Shown: positions 53,779 through 62,935, counted from the first letter of the stretch. The stretch: 64,000 nucleotides of DNA from Vitreoscilla filiformis (GCF_002222655.1 NZ_CP022423.1:2170001-2234000), one strand, 5' to 3'. Made by a program: numbers and translations. The notes: a model not told the origin generated them from the letters alone.

Positions 53779-54116
53779 CTTCGTTCGAAAAAACCCTTGT
53801 GTGACAAGCACTTACAACGGGGGTTGACAAAAATTTTTCCGAACGACGAGCTGACTGCGAAAGCACTTTTCATGCCAATGTCTGACTGACTGAGGAAACT
53901 TTAGCACATCTTTGCAGGCCCACAGCCTAACCCCCGTGCCGCCGCCCCAACAAAACCGCGCGCAGCATGCCATCCTTCCGCCAAACCCGTCAAAAACCGC
54001 AAGCTTGCAGAGTCCGCCAAATCCACCCAGGCTGTGACAAAGTGCGCCCCTCCTCCTGCATTTCTGCAATCTAACGCCAGAATGAGGCGGACGCCCTTCA
54101 CCCTCACCTCGTCACC
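53779..54116. promoter_or_regulatory. Leader of array D and promoter region of the III-D operon
   Basis: 338 bp without a gene. Positions 53779-53890 repeat the leader of array A; the shared motif is CAAGCACTTACAAC at 53805-53818, 26 bp from the repeat. The remainder is C/A-rich and contains the palindrome CCGCAAGCTTGCAG (53997-54010), about 107 bp before cas6. No other gene seen. Confidence 0.8.
53997..54010. promoter_or_regulatory. CCGCAAGCTTGCAG palindromic site upstream of the III-D operon
   Basis: Same 14-bp sequence and nearly the same distance to the first gene as at the III-B operon (41292-41305), in otherwise different surroundings. Likely a shared operator. Confidence 0.6.
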
Positions 54117-55115
54117 ATGACCCGGGACACCCCACCCCCTCCGCCTTGCAATCCCCCCGCCGGCTTGGCTCTGCCCGCAATGCAGTGGTTCCACCTCGAA
54201 CTCACCCATCGCCTGCTGGACGATCTCTCCCTGCCCGCTCCGGGCGGGCTGGGGGCGCTTTACCGCAGCGTGTTCGGCCTCGCACTCCACCGCCGGGCTC
54301 CCACCCTCTGCGAACGCTATGCCGGCGATCAGAGTGACAGCCTGCGCCCTTGGTGGTTGTGGCCGCCAGATCTGGGCGATGAAACCGACCTGCCCGCAGG
54401 CACCGTGCTGCGCGCCCGCTTCAGCTTGCATGCCAGCTCAGCACCGGATGTGGACGCTTGCCTCCAAGCCTTCGACGACTTCGGCCTGCTCGGATTGGGC
54501 ACCGAACGCAGCCGGGCCGTGTTGGACGAGGTGGCATGGCTCACCCCCAGCGGCCCCGAACCTGTGGGCGCCGCCGTCCCACCGCCTTGGTGCGCGCAAG
54601 ACGTGTGGCAAACCGCCCAGGCCGAGCTGACCGAGCGGCCCAATCCGCAGCAGAGCGGGGTGTGGCTGAACAGCGTGACACCGCTGCGACTCAAGTTTCG
54701 AAGCGCATTGATCACCCAGCCGCCTCCGCTCAGTGAGGTGCTGCAAGCGTGTTTCACCCGTCTGGGGGCGATGCTGCGGCTGGCACAACCCACCTCCGCC
54801 CGCCACCCGACCACTTGGTTGAGCCCAGAAGACAAAACCGCTTGGCTCCAGTGGAGCCGCCATTGGATGCCCGATCTGGCTTGGACACAGCGTGCGCAAG
54901 TGCATCGTTGGTCATCGCGCCAACAGCGGGCGATTCGCATCGATGGCCTGACGGGCGCATGGGCGTATCCGCCCGAAGCCTGCCCAGCCCTGCCGTGGTT
55001 GCGCCTGGGCGAACACCTGCAACTCGGAGGGAAAACGACGGTGGGGATGGGGGCGTTCAACGTCGCTTTGCGGCAACCCCATGGCGATGACAACGAAGAA
55101 GGAGGCCAAGCATGA
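54117..55115 (+). CDS. cas6: Cas6 crRNA-processing endonuclease, III-D operon copy
   Basis: A 332-aa paralogue of the Cas6 at 42615. It keeps WFHLELTHRLLDDLSLPAP and GALYRSVFGLALHRRAP in the first part and is nearly identical at the end (VHRWSSRQQRAIRIDGLTGA, LGEHLQLGGKTTVGMGAF). The middle is clearly diverged. The stretch 54834-54865 is the exact source or match of the newest spacer in array A. Its stop overlaps the cas10 start (ATGA). It probably matures crRNA for the III-D complex. Confidence 0.92.
   Translation: MTRDTPPPPPCNPPAGLALPAMQWFHLELTHRLLDDLSLPAPGGLGALYRSVFGLALHRRAPTLCERYAGDQSDSLRPWWLWPPDLGDETDLPAGTVLRARFSLHASSAPDVDACLQAFDDFGLLGLGTERSRAVLDEVAWLTPSGPEPVGAAVPPPWCAQDVWQTAQAELTERPNPQQSGVWLNSVTPLRLKFRSALITQPPPLSEVLQACFTRLGAMLRLAQPTSARHPTTWLSPEDKTAWLQWSRHWMPDLAWTQRAQVHRWSSRQQRAIRIDGLTGAWAYPPEACPALPWLRLGEHLQLGGKTTVGMGAFNVALRQPHGDDNEEGGQA
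54834..54865 (+). other. Protospacer in cas6 matching a spacer of array A (self-match)
   Basis: The 32 bases here (AAAACCGCTTGGCTCCAGTG, then 12 more) are the exact reverse complement of the spacer at 31936-31967. The crRNA made from array A would have the same sense as the cas6 mRNA, so it cannot pair with that mRNA. The identity runs three more bases into the repeat end (GAC). Confidence 0.95.
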
Positions 55116-56770
55116 CCCAATATGCCTTGATATTTGAGGCGGAATCGATCCAGTCTTACATTTTTGATTCGGGCCGGTTGTCCGATGCCGTGGGTGCCAG
55201 CGTGCGGCTAGATCAACTCTGCGGCGATTTGGCGCCAGCCGGTCCGGAGGATAAAAAAACTCCCGATGATTTGCTGTCCCGCGTGATTGCCACCGTTCTG
55301 GGGCGTGAAATCCAAAAGAAAAATGACCCCGATGTCGCGTTTTCCCGCCGTGGTGGCGGTGCGTTTATCGCGCTGTTTCAAAGCGCCGCGTTGCGCGATC
55401 GGGTGCAAGCGCTGTGGTCGGCCACACTGGCGGATGTCGCACCCGGGTTGCGGTTCGGACTGGTGGCCAGCGAAGGCATCCATGCGCTGGCGGCTGCCGA
55501 AGCGGGCATGCAAGCCATGAAATGGCAACGCAACCAGCCCGCTCCCAGTTTGCCGGAAACCGGGCCGCTCACCCGCTTGGCACCCCGGACGGGCCGGGCA
55601 GCGGTGCAAACCATGACCGAAAACGCGCAAAAAGAATGGGTCGATGCTCAAACGCTGGTGCATCGCCAACGCGCCCGCCGTTTCAACCACGACCGCTTGA
55701 CCGCTCGGTTCAGCACCGATTTGCAGAACTGGCCCAGTGATTTGGAGCGAGAGTTCCCTTTTAATCAAGCGGGGCACAAAGAAATTGCCGTCGTCCATGC
55801 CGATGGCAATGGATTGGGCGTGGCGTTGCAGGAACTGGCAAAGCACTGCAAGAAAACGCCGGATCATTATGTTGAAGCGTATGCGGGGTTTTCGGAAGCT
55901 GTCAGCCAAGCCACCCGAGCGGCGGCGGCCCACGCGACGAACACTGTGCTGGCACCCAAAACCCGCAAGGATGGTTTCGTGCCCGCCCGCCCTTTGGTGT
56001 TGGGCGGTGATGACCTCACCATCCTGTTGCGCCCGGATGTGGCGGTGCCCTTCACCCAAGCGTTTCTGGCAGCGTTTGAAGTGGAGACCGAAAAAGAGCT
56101 GAAAGAGGCGCGGCAAAAATTCAACTTTTTGCCGGTCAAGCTCACGGCGGCTGCGGGCATCGCCATTGTGCAGGCCAGTCATCCGTTTGACCGGGCGTTG
56201 CACTTGGCGGAGTCGCTGTGCGGCATGGTGAAGAGCGCCACCAAAAAGCGGGTGACGGCGTCCGAGAAAGAGGCGCCTTCGGGCTTGATGTTCTATCGCC
56301 AAACCGTGTCCCTGCTGGATGACTGGCAGGACGTTCAGCGCGTCGAGACCACCCCCAAGGAGGCGGAGGAGGGCGTGCGCTATTGCACCGTCCATGGGCC
56401 GTACCTGTTGCATGCGTCGAAAGGGGAGCCGACCTTGCCCGCCTTGGCGCAGTTACAGACCTTGGCCGATGTGCTGGCCCGCCCAGCCCTGGCCAACGGG
56501 CCAGTGCGTCAGCTCATCACCCAGTTGCACCAATCGCCCGCCACGGCACGCAAGAGCTGGCAGCGCATTTGGGAAATGCTGGCGCACCGCCAAGACGCAG
56601 CCACTCAAACAGCGCTGCGCCAGGCACTCCAGGCATTGGGCCTGCCTGCTGCGCCAGATGCGCTGCCCTGTGCGCACCGCTCTGAATCCCCCAGCGATCT
56701 GCACAGCACTCCCTTGAACGATGCGTTGACGCTGGCTCATCTGGCCGTGACTCAGGAGGAAGAGGCATGA
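55112..56770 (+). CDS. cas10: Cas10, III-D-like large subunit with GGDD
   Basis: A 552-aa Cas10, much shorter than the III-B copy. It starts at once with a palm-like domain (LIFEAESIQSYIFDSGRLSD), so no HD nuclease is visible. The catalytic palm has intact GGDD (residues 298-301, LVLGGDDLTILLRP). It should make cyclic oligoadenylate. It begins in an ATGA overlap with cas6 and ends in one with the Cas7 gene. Confidence 0.92.
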   Translation: MTQYALIFEAESIQSYIFDSGRLSDAVGASVRLDQLCGDLAPAGPEDKKTPDDLLSRVIATVLGREIQKKNDPDVAFSRRGGGAFIALFQSAALRDRVQALWSATLADVAPGLRFGLVASEGIHALAAAEAGMQAMKWQRNQPAPSLPETGPLTRLAPRTGRAAVQTMTENAQKEWVDAQTLVHRQRARRFNHDRLTARFSTDLQNWPSDLEREFPFNQAGHKEIAVVHADGNGLGVALQELAKHCKKTPDHYVEAYAGFSEAVSQATRAAAAHATNTVLAPKTRKDGFVPARPLVLGGDDLTILLRPDVAVPFTQAFLAAFEVETEKELKEARQKFNFLPVKLTAAAGIAIVQASHPFDRALHLAESLCGMVKSATKKRVTASEKEAPSGLMFYRQTVSLLDDWQDVQRVETTPKEAEEGVRYCTVHGPYLLHASKGEPTLPALAQLQTLADVLARPALANGPVRQLITQLHQSPATARKSWQRIWEMLAHRQDAATQTALRQALQALGLPAAPDALPCAHRSESPSDLHSTPLNDALTLAHLAVTQEEEA

Positions 56771-57390
56771 GTTCATCTCTCAACCCAAGCACCCGCCCCT
56801 TGGCGGTTGAGGTGCTGGATTTGTGGCACGCCGGCAGTGGCCGGGGCCAGGGCCGGTCGCTGGACGCCGTGGTTGTGGTGGATCCGCAAGGGTTGCCTTA
56901 TTTGCCGGGCCGCCAGCTCAAAGGCTTGTTACGGGATGCCGTGCGCTGCTTGGAGCACTGGGGCCACGTCCCTGCCGACACCACCGCCTACCTGTTTGGG
57001 GACAAGGTACTCACCGGTGTTTCCGACGATCTGCGCTTGCTGCGCAGCCGACCAGGGGTGCTGCACGTGAGCAATGCCACGCTGACGCAGGCAGAGCGTG
57101 ACTGGTTGGTGTCGCCTGCTGGCCGGCAACAGTTACCCCGCTTATTCGTGGAGGTGTTTTCTACCGCCATGGATGACCAGGGCGTGGCCAAGGATCAGAC
57201 GCTGCGCGCCATCCAGATGGTGGTGCCCATGACGTTGCATGCCACCTTGACGCTGGATGTGAGCGATCCCCAGCAGGCCGCCCCCTTGTGGGCCGTGTTG
57301 AAGCAGGGGGCGCAGTTGGTGCAGCACGTGGGTGCCCATCGATCCCGGGGGGCTGGCCGCGCCCGACTGAATTTGAAGGAGGCTGCATGA
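56767..57390 (+). CDS. Single Cas7 (Csm3-like RAMP), III-D operon
   Basis: A 207-aa Csm3-type backbone subunit. GSGRGQGRSLDAVVVVDPQG carries Asp33 at the position of the RNA-cutting Asp of Csm3, followed by LPYLPGRQLKGLLRDAVRCL. The C-terminal glycine loop is GAHRSRGAGRARLNL. It stands alone, not fused to the neighbouring Csx10. Its start and stop are both in 4-nt overlaps. Confidence 0.88.
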   Translation: MSSSLNPSTRPLAVEVLDLWHAGSGRGQGRSLDAVVVVDPQGLPYLPGRQLKGLLRDAVRCLEHWGHVPADTTAYLFGDKVLTGVSDDLRLLRSRPGVLHVSNATLTQAERDWLVSPAGRQQLPRLFVEVFSTAMDDQGVAKDQTLRAIQMVVPMTLHATLTLDVSDPQQAAPLWAVLKQGAQLVQHVGAHRSRGAGRARLNLKEAA

Positions 57391-59051
57391 AGCGCTACCA
57401 GTTAGACATCACCTTGCTGGATGACTTGGTGTTCAGCCAACGCTCAGCCACTCAGGGCAACCACGAGGCGCTGGACCGCATTCCGGGCACGGCATTGTGG
57501 GGGTGGGCGGCGGCTTGGTTGCACCGTCACCATGCTGGCGACGCGCAGGCCCTGGCCCACGAAGAGGGGCTGCGCTTCTCGGATGCTCGCCCCCTCAGTC
57601 CGCATGGTCTGCCCACGTTCGTTGTGCCGCTGAGCTGGGTTTATGACAAAGGGGACACAGAGGGGTACTTCATCAAAAACACCGAGGGCACCGCCAGCAA
57701 GCGACTGCACGCACAGAAGCTGCGCAACTTGGCCCACGCCGACGCCAAGGCGGACGATTTCAAGCAAGCCAAAGGTCTGCGTGGTGGCTATGTGAGCGAG
57801 GCGGGGGAGCACGTCACGCCCGACACCCAATACCGTTTGCGCACCGCCTTGCAGGAGGAGACGGGCACGGCGCGTGCCGGCCAACTGTTTGGTTATCAGA
57901 GTTTGCAGGCAGGGCAGCGTTTCCGAGCGACCATGCAAGTGGCTGCGGGTGTGCCAGCGGCCCCGGTTGAGGCGTTGCTCCGAGCGATGGCACAGCAAGT
58001 GCGCCTTGGGCGTTCGCGTTCGGGTGAATATGGGCGGGTGCGGGTGTCGATTCAAGAGATGCCGGCGCCGGTGGTTGCGCCGAGTGTGCGAGGGCAGCGG
58101 GTGGTGGTGTGGTTGCTGTCCGATGCATTGCTGCGCGATGCCCATGGTCGCCCGTGCCTCACGCCTGAACCCACCGTGATGGGGCTGCCCGGTGCGCGGT
58201 TCGTCCCCCAACACAGCGCTTTGCGCCATCGGCGCTACAGCGCATGGAACGCCCATCGCAACACCTACGCCACCGAGTGCCAGGTGATCCAAGCTGGCAG
58301 TGTGTTGGTGTTCGAGCGGGATCGGGCCTTCACGCCTGAAGAGTTGCGCCAGTTGCAGGGGGGTGTGGGGGTGTCTGGGGCGCAAGGTTTGGGGGAGGTC
58401 TGGGTGAATCCGCCGCTGCTGGCCGATGTCCGCCCGGTGTTCCGGCAGACCACCATGACGGCTCCGGCCACTGCCGCCACGGTGCCTGTGCGGGCACCGG
58501 ATACGCCACTGATGAAGTTCCTCCAGCGCACGCCAGAAAGCGCGGTGAAGGTGGATCAGGGGGCCTTGAAGCTGGCCCAAGACTGGCAACAGAAGATCAC
58601 CAGCCATCTCATGGCTGTGCGTCGCTACCGAGGCACCCCCGAGCACCTGCCGCTGGGGCCGTCACCGTCCCAGTGGGGCGGGCTGGCCTCGGCGCTGGAG
58701 GCTTGCCTGGAGCCAGCTCACTACAACGACAAGGTGCAGAGCAAGGTGCTGGGTATCTCCGCAAGCTCGGGGCCGACCCGTTCTGCGCAGGGCAGCACTG
58801 GTGTGCATCGCAACACTCAGGCCCTGGAGGGCTGGAATGTGAGCCACAGCAACTCGGAGCCGTTAGGGGGGCTCATGAATCAGCTGTTGCGGAAACACTT
58901 GGATCTGCACATGCAGGCTGGCGCCGCCGCAGCCGATTGGCGGCGAGCTGTGCGCCAGGCGGTTCATGCCTGCCAAGCCATCCGCCGTGCTGATCTGCAT
59001 TGGTTGGAAGCACTCGACAAGGTCTGCAAGAAAGAGAGCAGCGAATCATGA
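57387..59051 (+). CDS. csx10: Csx10 (Cas5-type RAMP of type III-D)
   Basis: A 554-aa RAMP protein. YQLDITLLDDLVFSQRSATQ with IPGTALWGWAAAWLH is the Csx10 start; LGRSRSGEYGRVRVSIQEM is the glycine loop of the first RAMP fold, and GVGVSGAQGLGEVWVNPPLL that of the second. A C-terminal helical region of about 160 residues (LMKFLQRTPESAVKVDQGAL onward) could stand in for a small subunit (Cas11). Csx10 marks the subtype as III-D. It binds the crRNA 5' handle next to Cas10. Confidence 0.86.
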   Translation: MKRYQLDITLLDDLVFSQRSATQGNHEALDRIPGTALWGWAAAWLHRHHAGDAQALAHEEGLRFSDARPLSPHGLPTFVVPLSWVYDKGDTEGYFIKNTEGTASKRLHAQKLRNLAHADAKADDFKQAKGLRGGYVSEAGEHVTPDTQYRLRTALQEETGTARAGQLFGYQSLQAGQRFRATMQVAAGVPAAPVEALLRAMAQQVRLGRSRSGEYGRVRVSIQEMPAPVVAPSVRGQRVVVWLLSDALLRDAHGRPCLTPEPTVMGLPGARFVPQHSALRHRRYSAWNAHRNTYATECQVIQAGSVLVFERDRAFTPEELRQLQGGVGVSGAQGLGEVWVNPPLLADVRPVFRQTTMTAPATAATVPVRAPDTPLMKFLQRTPESAVKVDQGALKLAQDWQQKITSHLMAVRRYRGTPEHLPLGPSPSQWGGLASALEACLEPAHYNDKVQSKVLGISASSGPTRSAQGSTGVHRNTQALEGWNVSHSNSEPLGGLMNQLLRKHLDLHMQAGAAAADWRRAVRQAVHACQAIRRADLHWLEALDKVCKKESSES

Positions 59052-60550
59052 GAACCGATCATTCTTGTGTGGATGTTTGGCGCTTGGTGCTGGAGGCCCG
59101 TTCTCCGTTGAGCATCGCCAGCGGCAAGGATGAGCTGGTGGACGATGTGGTGCTGGCCTTGACACCTGCCGGATTGCCCTACATCCCTGGCACAGCCTTG
59201 GCGGGTGTGTTGCGCCACGCGCTCCAAGCCCATGTGCAAGATGAGTTAGGCGTCAACGGGGCCAAGGAAGTGGCGGACGATGTATTCGGCTACGCCCAAG
59301 GCGATGATGGTCGCGCCTCGCGTTTCGAATGCACGCATGCCCACATCCACGACAGCCGCGACCGGGTGGTGTCCGACGTATTGGCGGAGGTGTCACCCAA
59401 CGAGCCGATTTTGGGGCCGCTGGTGCATCGTTTACCCACCAAGCGCCAGCGCGTGCGCATCAATGCCCACGGTGCCGCAGCCGATACGGGGCACTTCGAT
59501 CGCACTGTGGTGCCTGCTGGGCATCGCTTCAGTGTGGAGCTGAGGCTTTGGAGCGTGAATGCCCAAGCAGCCGAAACCGCCCGGAATTGGTTGGAAGGGC
59601 TGTTGAGTTCGCCAGCGTTGAGTGTGGGCGGTCTCACCCGCAGCGGCTTGGGGCGCCTGAAGGTGGTGCGCGGGGCGTATCGGCGGCTTGATTTGCGCAA
59701 CGCCCGCGAGTTGGGCGTTTTTCTGGATCGACCTGCCGCGCTGGATCAGATCCGGGGCTTGCATCCGTGGAAAGCCGCGACTGCGGAATCTCCTTGGGCC
59801 ACGCTGCCGCTGAACTTGCGGGCCGAAGGCGCACTGCGCGTGGGCCAAGGCAGCCAAGCGTTGAGCCGGCACGGCAGGGAGATCAAGCTGGCGGATGCCA
59901 TGCCCTATGTGGAGCCGTGTGTCGTCTGGGAATCCCCCTCGAAGGGGCAACTGACACAGCGGGTGGTGATCCCGGCCACGGCCATCAAGGGGGCAGTGGC
60001 GCATCGGTTGGCGTTCCATGACCGGCGCCACCGAGGGGAGTGGGCCACACCGGACAGCGTGCGCACCGCTTTGGCCGAGCACGCGCCCAAGCCAACCGGC
60101 GTCGCGGCTTGGCTGGGCACGATCAAGGGAGAGCAAGGCGCGTCTTACGCCGGTGGGCTGATGTTCGAGGACATCACCTTGCCCCTGCCTTCGGTTCCTT
60201 CACCGCAGGTGGGTCACCGTACCCACAACAGCATTGACCGCTTCACCGGCAGCGTGCGAGATGGGCTGCTGTTCACTGAGGAATATCTGTTTCGGGTGTC
60301 GCTGCCCACAGCGCTGCACCTGAGTCTGGCCGCTTGCCGGCGGACGGATGGTGTGGCCTGGCAGGCACTGCAAGACACCCTGGAGGATTTGGTGCAAGGG
60401 CGTTTAGCGATCGGGGCAGACAGCGCAAGCGGGCTGGGGTATCTGGAAGGCGACTACTCCCGTGAAGACTTCGAAGCGCTGCGCCAAGCAGCCCTGCAAG
60501 CGTGCGGCTCGCCCGCTGATGCCACTGCACAGGAGATGATTCATGAGTGA
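59048..60550 (+). CDS. Double Cas7 (two fused Csm3-like RAMP domains), III-D operon
   Basis: A 500-aa protein with two RAMP units. The first has SPLSIASGKDELVDDVVLAL with Asp33 aligned to the Csm3 catalytic Asp and GLPYIPGTALAGVLRHALQA, ending in GGLTRSGLGRLKVVRG. The second begins near residue 290 (MPYVEPCVVWESPSKGQL, VVIPATAIKGAVAHRLAFHD) and ends in IGADSASGLGYLEGDY; I see no clear catalytic Asp in it. It corresponds in layout to the Cas7-2x subunit of the III-Dv complex known from Synechocystis. ATGA overlap with csx10. Confidence 0.85.
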   Translation: MRTDHSCVDVWRLVLEARSPLSIASGKDELVDDVVLALTPAGLPYIPGTALAGVLRHALQAHVQDELGVNGAKEVADDVFGYAQGDDGRASRFECTHAHIHDSRDRVVSDVLAEVSPNEPILGPLVHRLPTKRQRVRINAHGAAADTGHFDRTVVPAGHRFSVELRLWSVNAQAAETARNWLEGLLSSPALSVGGLTRSGLGRLKVVRGAYRRLDLRNARELGVFLDRPAALDQIRGLHPWKAATAESPWATLPLNLRAEGALRVGQGSQALSRHGREIKLADAMPYVEPCVVWESPSKGQLTQRVVIPATAIKGAVAHRLAFHDRRHRGEWATPDSVRTALAEHAPKPTGVAAWLGTIKGEQGASYAGGLMFEDITLPLPSVPSPQVGHRTHNSIDRFTGSVRDGLLFTEEYLFRVSLPTALHLSLAACRRTDGVAWQALQDTLEDLVQGRLAIGADSASGLGYLEGDYSREDFEALRQAALQACGSPADATAQEMIHE

Positions 60551-61097
60551 AGACACAACCACACGCGCCCAACGTGTCGGCAAGCTGAAGCAATTGCAGC
60601 AAGATCTGGAGCAACTCGAACAAGCTGTGCTGCCCGAAGCGCTGGCAGGCACCCGCTGGACACGCTACGCCTTACGCGGGTTGAAGCTGACCACTCGCAG
60701 GATCAGCAGCCATGACGAGCTGCTGCAACAGCTCCGGCAGTGGGCCGGGTGCGGCTGGGTGGAGGCCACGGGGGCGATCCATGAGGTCAGCGGACAGCAA
60801 GCGCTCGCCGAGGTGCATGGGCGTGTGTTGTGTGCGGATCTGAGTGGCCCGACGGCTGCGCTGCGTGTGCGTCCCTCCGGTTCGGGCTGGAGTTTCACCG
60901 AGGTGCAAGAGCTGGCCGATCCGCTGGTTGAAGGGGTCGAGCCTGTGTTGGTGTGCAGTGTTCACCATGCCAGCGTGCGTGGCAGCCGAGAAAAACTGCA
61001 TTACCGGGTGGCACGCACGGTGCCGGCCAATGACAGCACGCTGCGCGTGCTGGACAGCTGGTTTGCTGGTTTTATGAACCCGATCCGGATCGAATGA
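60543..61097 (+). CDS. Csx19-position protein of the III-D operon
   Basis: A 184-aa protein that starts inside the end of the double-Cas7 gene (8-nt overlap). After a helical N-terminus (LKQLQQDLEQLEQAVLPEAL) it has a beta-rich body (GRVLCADLSGPTAALRVRPS, HYRVARTVPANDSTLRVLDS). I do not recognise the sequence with certainty. It has the size and operon place of Csx19 (TIGR03984 type) in III-D systems, between the double Cas7 and the TIGR03986 gene, so I assign it by position only. Confidence 0.55.
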   Translation: MSEDTTTRAQRVGKLKQLQQDLEQLEQAVLPEALAGTRWTRYALRGLKLTTRRISSHDELLQQLRQWAGCGWVEATGAIHEVSGQQALAEVHGRVLCADLSGPTAALRVRPSGSGWSFTEVQELADPLVEGVEPVLVCSVHHASVRGSREKLHYRVARTVPANDSTLRVLDSWFAGFMNPIRIE

Positions 61098-61116
61098 GGC
61101 GCAAGGGAGACACAGC

Positions 61117-62907
61117 ATGAGCATTGACAAAATCACATCGGCCTATAACTTCGTGCCGCTGCAAGCCAAGGTGGTGACGCCGGATTGGCAAGACCGAACC
61201 AGCCAAGATGTGCCGTTGCAGGACGGTTTGTGTGCCGAGATTGATTTGACGCTGACCAATCACACGCCTTTGCTGGTGGGGGGCAGTGACACAGAAGCGG
61301 GGCCGAAACGATTCCATTGCCACCCGGACGGCATTCCGGCGATTCCTGGATCGAGCTTTCGGGGAATGATCAGGAACGTTCTGGAGATTGCCTCATGTGC
61401 GTCGATGAAACTCATTGATGACCGCGCACTTTCTTTGCGAGACCTTGATTTGGACGCGTACAAGCAGGCGTTCAGAAGTAAACCAAGAGCGGGCTGGTTG
61501 AGCTTTTGCCATGATAGAAAAAGCTGGATCATCTTGGAGGTTGACTATGGGTTCATTGAGCAACGGCAAATTCAGAGACTCGGGCAAGCGCATGACTTGA
61601 TTTTTGCACAATGGGAAACGGCATCCGACGATGATAAGCGCAAGGCTGAGCTGAAATATCGTGCGGTTGGTAAGCCGTTGAAGCAGCGATTCATGCTTGA
61701 TGATGATTTAATGCGCACATACAAGCCTTGCCCGAAAGACAAGCCAGGTACTGTTGGGTATGTTGTGTTTACGGGTCAACCCGGTGACATGGATAAAAAC
61801 CCAAGCGAACACAAAAAAAATAACAAACATAGGGAGTTTGTTTTCCTTGATAGTGAAAAATCTACCAATGGCACACTGACGGTGCCCGCTGGGGTGATGC
61901 AAAAGTTTATTCAGAATCATTCAGACTCAAGCGATTGGAAGTACTTGCTGAGTCCTGATTCAGTGTTGAAAAACAAAGGAGTTCCTGTTTTCTTTTTGAC
62001 TGAAAAAAATCAGCAGAAGGCGTCCGTTTCATCGCTGGGGCTTGCGATGATGTACCGGATACCGGGGTTTTACTCCCTGGGTGAGTTGGCACTCAAGCAG
62101 CAGCGTCGGGAAAGCAAGCTCGATTTTGTGGAGACGCTATTTGGCCTCATCAAGCAGAGTGATCATGAACAAAGTCGGCGTTCCCGCGTCAGCTTTGGCG
62201 ACTTGCGCTTGACGGGAAGCAACACCAAACCATGGGAAGCCCCCAGCGCGTTCAGCCAGCCGACTGTGCTCAACGGTCCCAAGCCAAGCTTCTACCCCAA
62301 CTACATCGTCCAAAAGGAGCGTGGTGGCAAGCTGTCCGGGCCAGCGACGACTCTGATGGATTCTTCGGCGAAGCTCCGTGGCTGGAAGCGTTACCCGGTG
62401 CATGCACCGGCCAGTGTGAAGGGTGTTCCACCCCCACCAGAAAAAAGCCAAGCCAGTGTGCAAACACAACTTCAACCCCTGCGAGCGGGGCTTTCATTTG
62501 CGGGCCGCGTGCGGCTGCACAACGTTACTCGCGAGGAGCTGGGGGCCGTGCTCTGGGCGTTGACGTGGGGAGGGAATTCCGAGCTGCGCCATAGTCTTGG
62601 CATGGGAAAACCCTTTGGGCTCGGGCAAGTGAGCGTGAATATCACTCAGTTGAATGTGCGTTCTAACGATACGCCCCAGCTGGGAAATAATGAAATTCGA
62701 TCCTACGTGCAAGCATTTGAACGCTGGATGGAAAAAAATGTGCCCGCATGGAAGAGTGTTTTGCATGAGTTGCTAGCCATGGCCAACCCAGCCGCGCCGG
62801 GTGTTAGTCAGCTGCGCCCGCTAAAGCTGAATATGGCTGGGAAAAGTGAGTTCAGAGAAGCGAAGCAGAAAAAACTGGCCCTTCAACCGTACTCAGCAAT
62901 CCGTTGA
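61117..62907 (+). CDS. TIGR03986-type RAMP (Cas7 with insertion), III-D operon
   Basis: A 596-aa Cas7-like protein. The RAMP core appears at TNHTPLLVGGSDTEAGPKRF and PDGIPAIPGSSFRGMIRNVL, is interrupted by about 250 residues that are Lys/Asp-rich and lower in GC, and resumes at RVSFGDLRLTGSNTKPWEAP with the glycine loop LRHSLGMGKPFGLGQVSVNI. By alignment to Csm3 there is no Asp at the cutting position. It fits the Cas7-insertion subunit of III-Dv. The lower GC of 61.4-62.1 kb suggests the insertion has its own history. Confidence 0.82.
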   Translation: MSIDKITSAYNFVPLQAKVVTPDWQDRTSQDVPLQDGLCAEIDLTLTNHTPLLVGGSDTEAGPKRFHCHPDGIPAIPGSSFRGMIRNVLEIASCASMKLIDDRALSLRDLDLDAYKQAFRSKPRAGWLSFCHDRKSWIILEVDYGFIEQRQIQRLGQAHDLIFAQWETASDDDKRKAELKYRAVGKPLKQRFMLDDDLMRTYKPCPKDKPGTVGYVVFTGQPGDMDKNPSEHKKNNKHREFVFLDSEKSTNGTLTVPAGVMQKFIQNHSDSSDWKYLLSPDSVLKNKGVPVFFLTEKNQQKASVSSLGLAMMYRIPGFYSLGELALKQQRRESKLDFVETLFGLIKQSDHEQSRRSRVSFGDLRLTGSNTKPWEAPSAFSQPTVLNGPKPSFYPNYIVQKERGGKLSGPATTLMDSSAKLRGWKRYPVHAPASVKGVPPPPEKSQASVQTQLQPLRAGLSFAGRVRLHNVTREELGAVLWALTWGGNSELRHSLGMGKPFGLGQVSVNITQLNVRSNDTPQLGNNEIRSYVQAFERWMEKNVPAWKSVLHELLAMANPAAPGVSQLRPLKLNMAGKSEFREAKQKKLALQPYSAIR

Positions 62908-62935
62908 AATACTTTTTTCACTGAAAGGACGAAGC

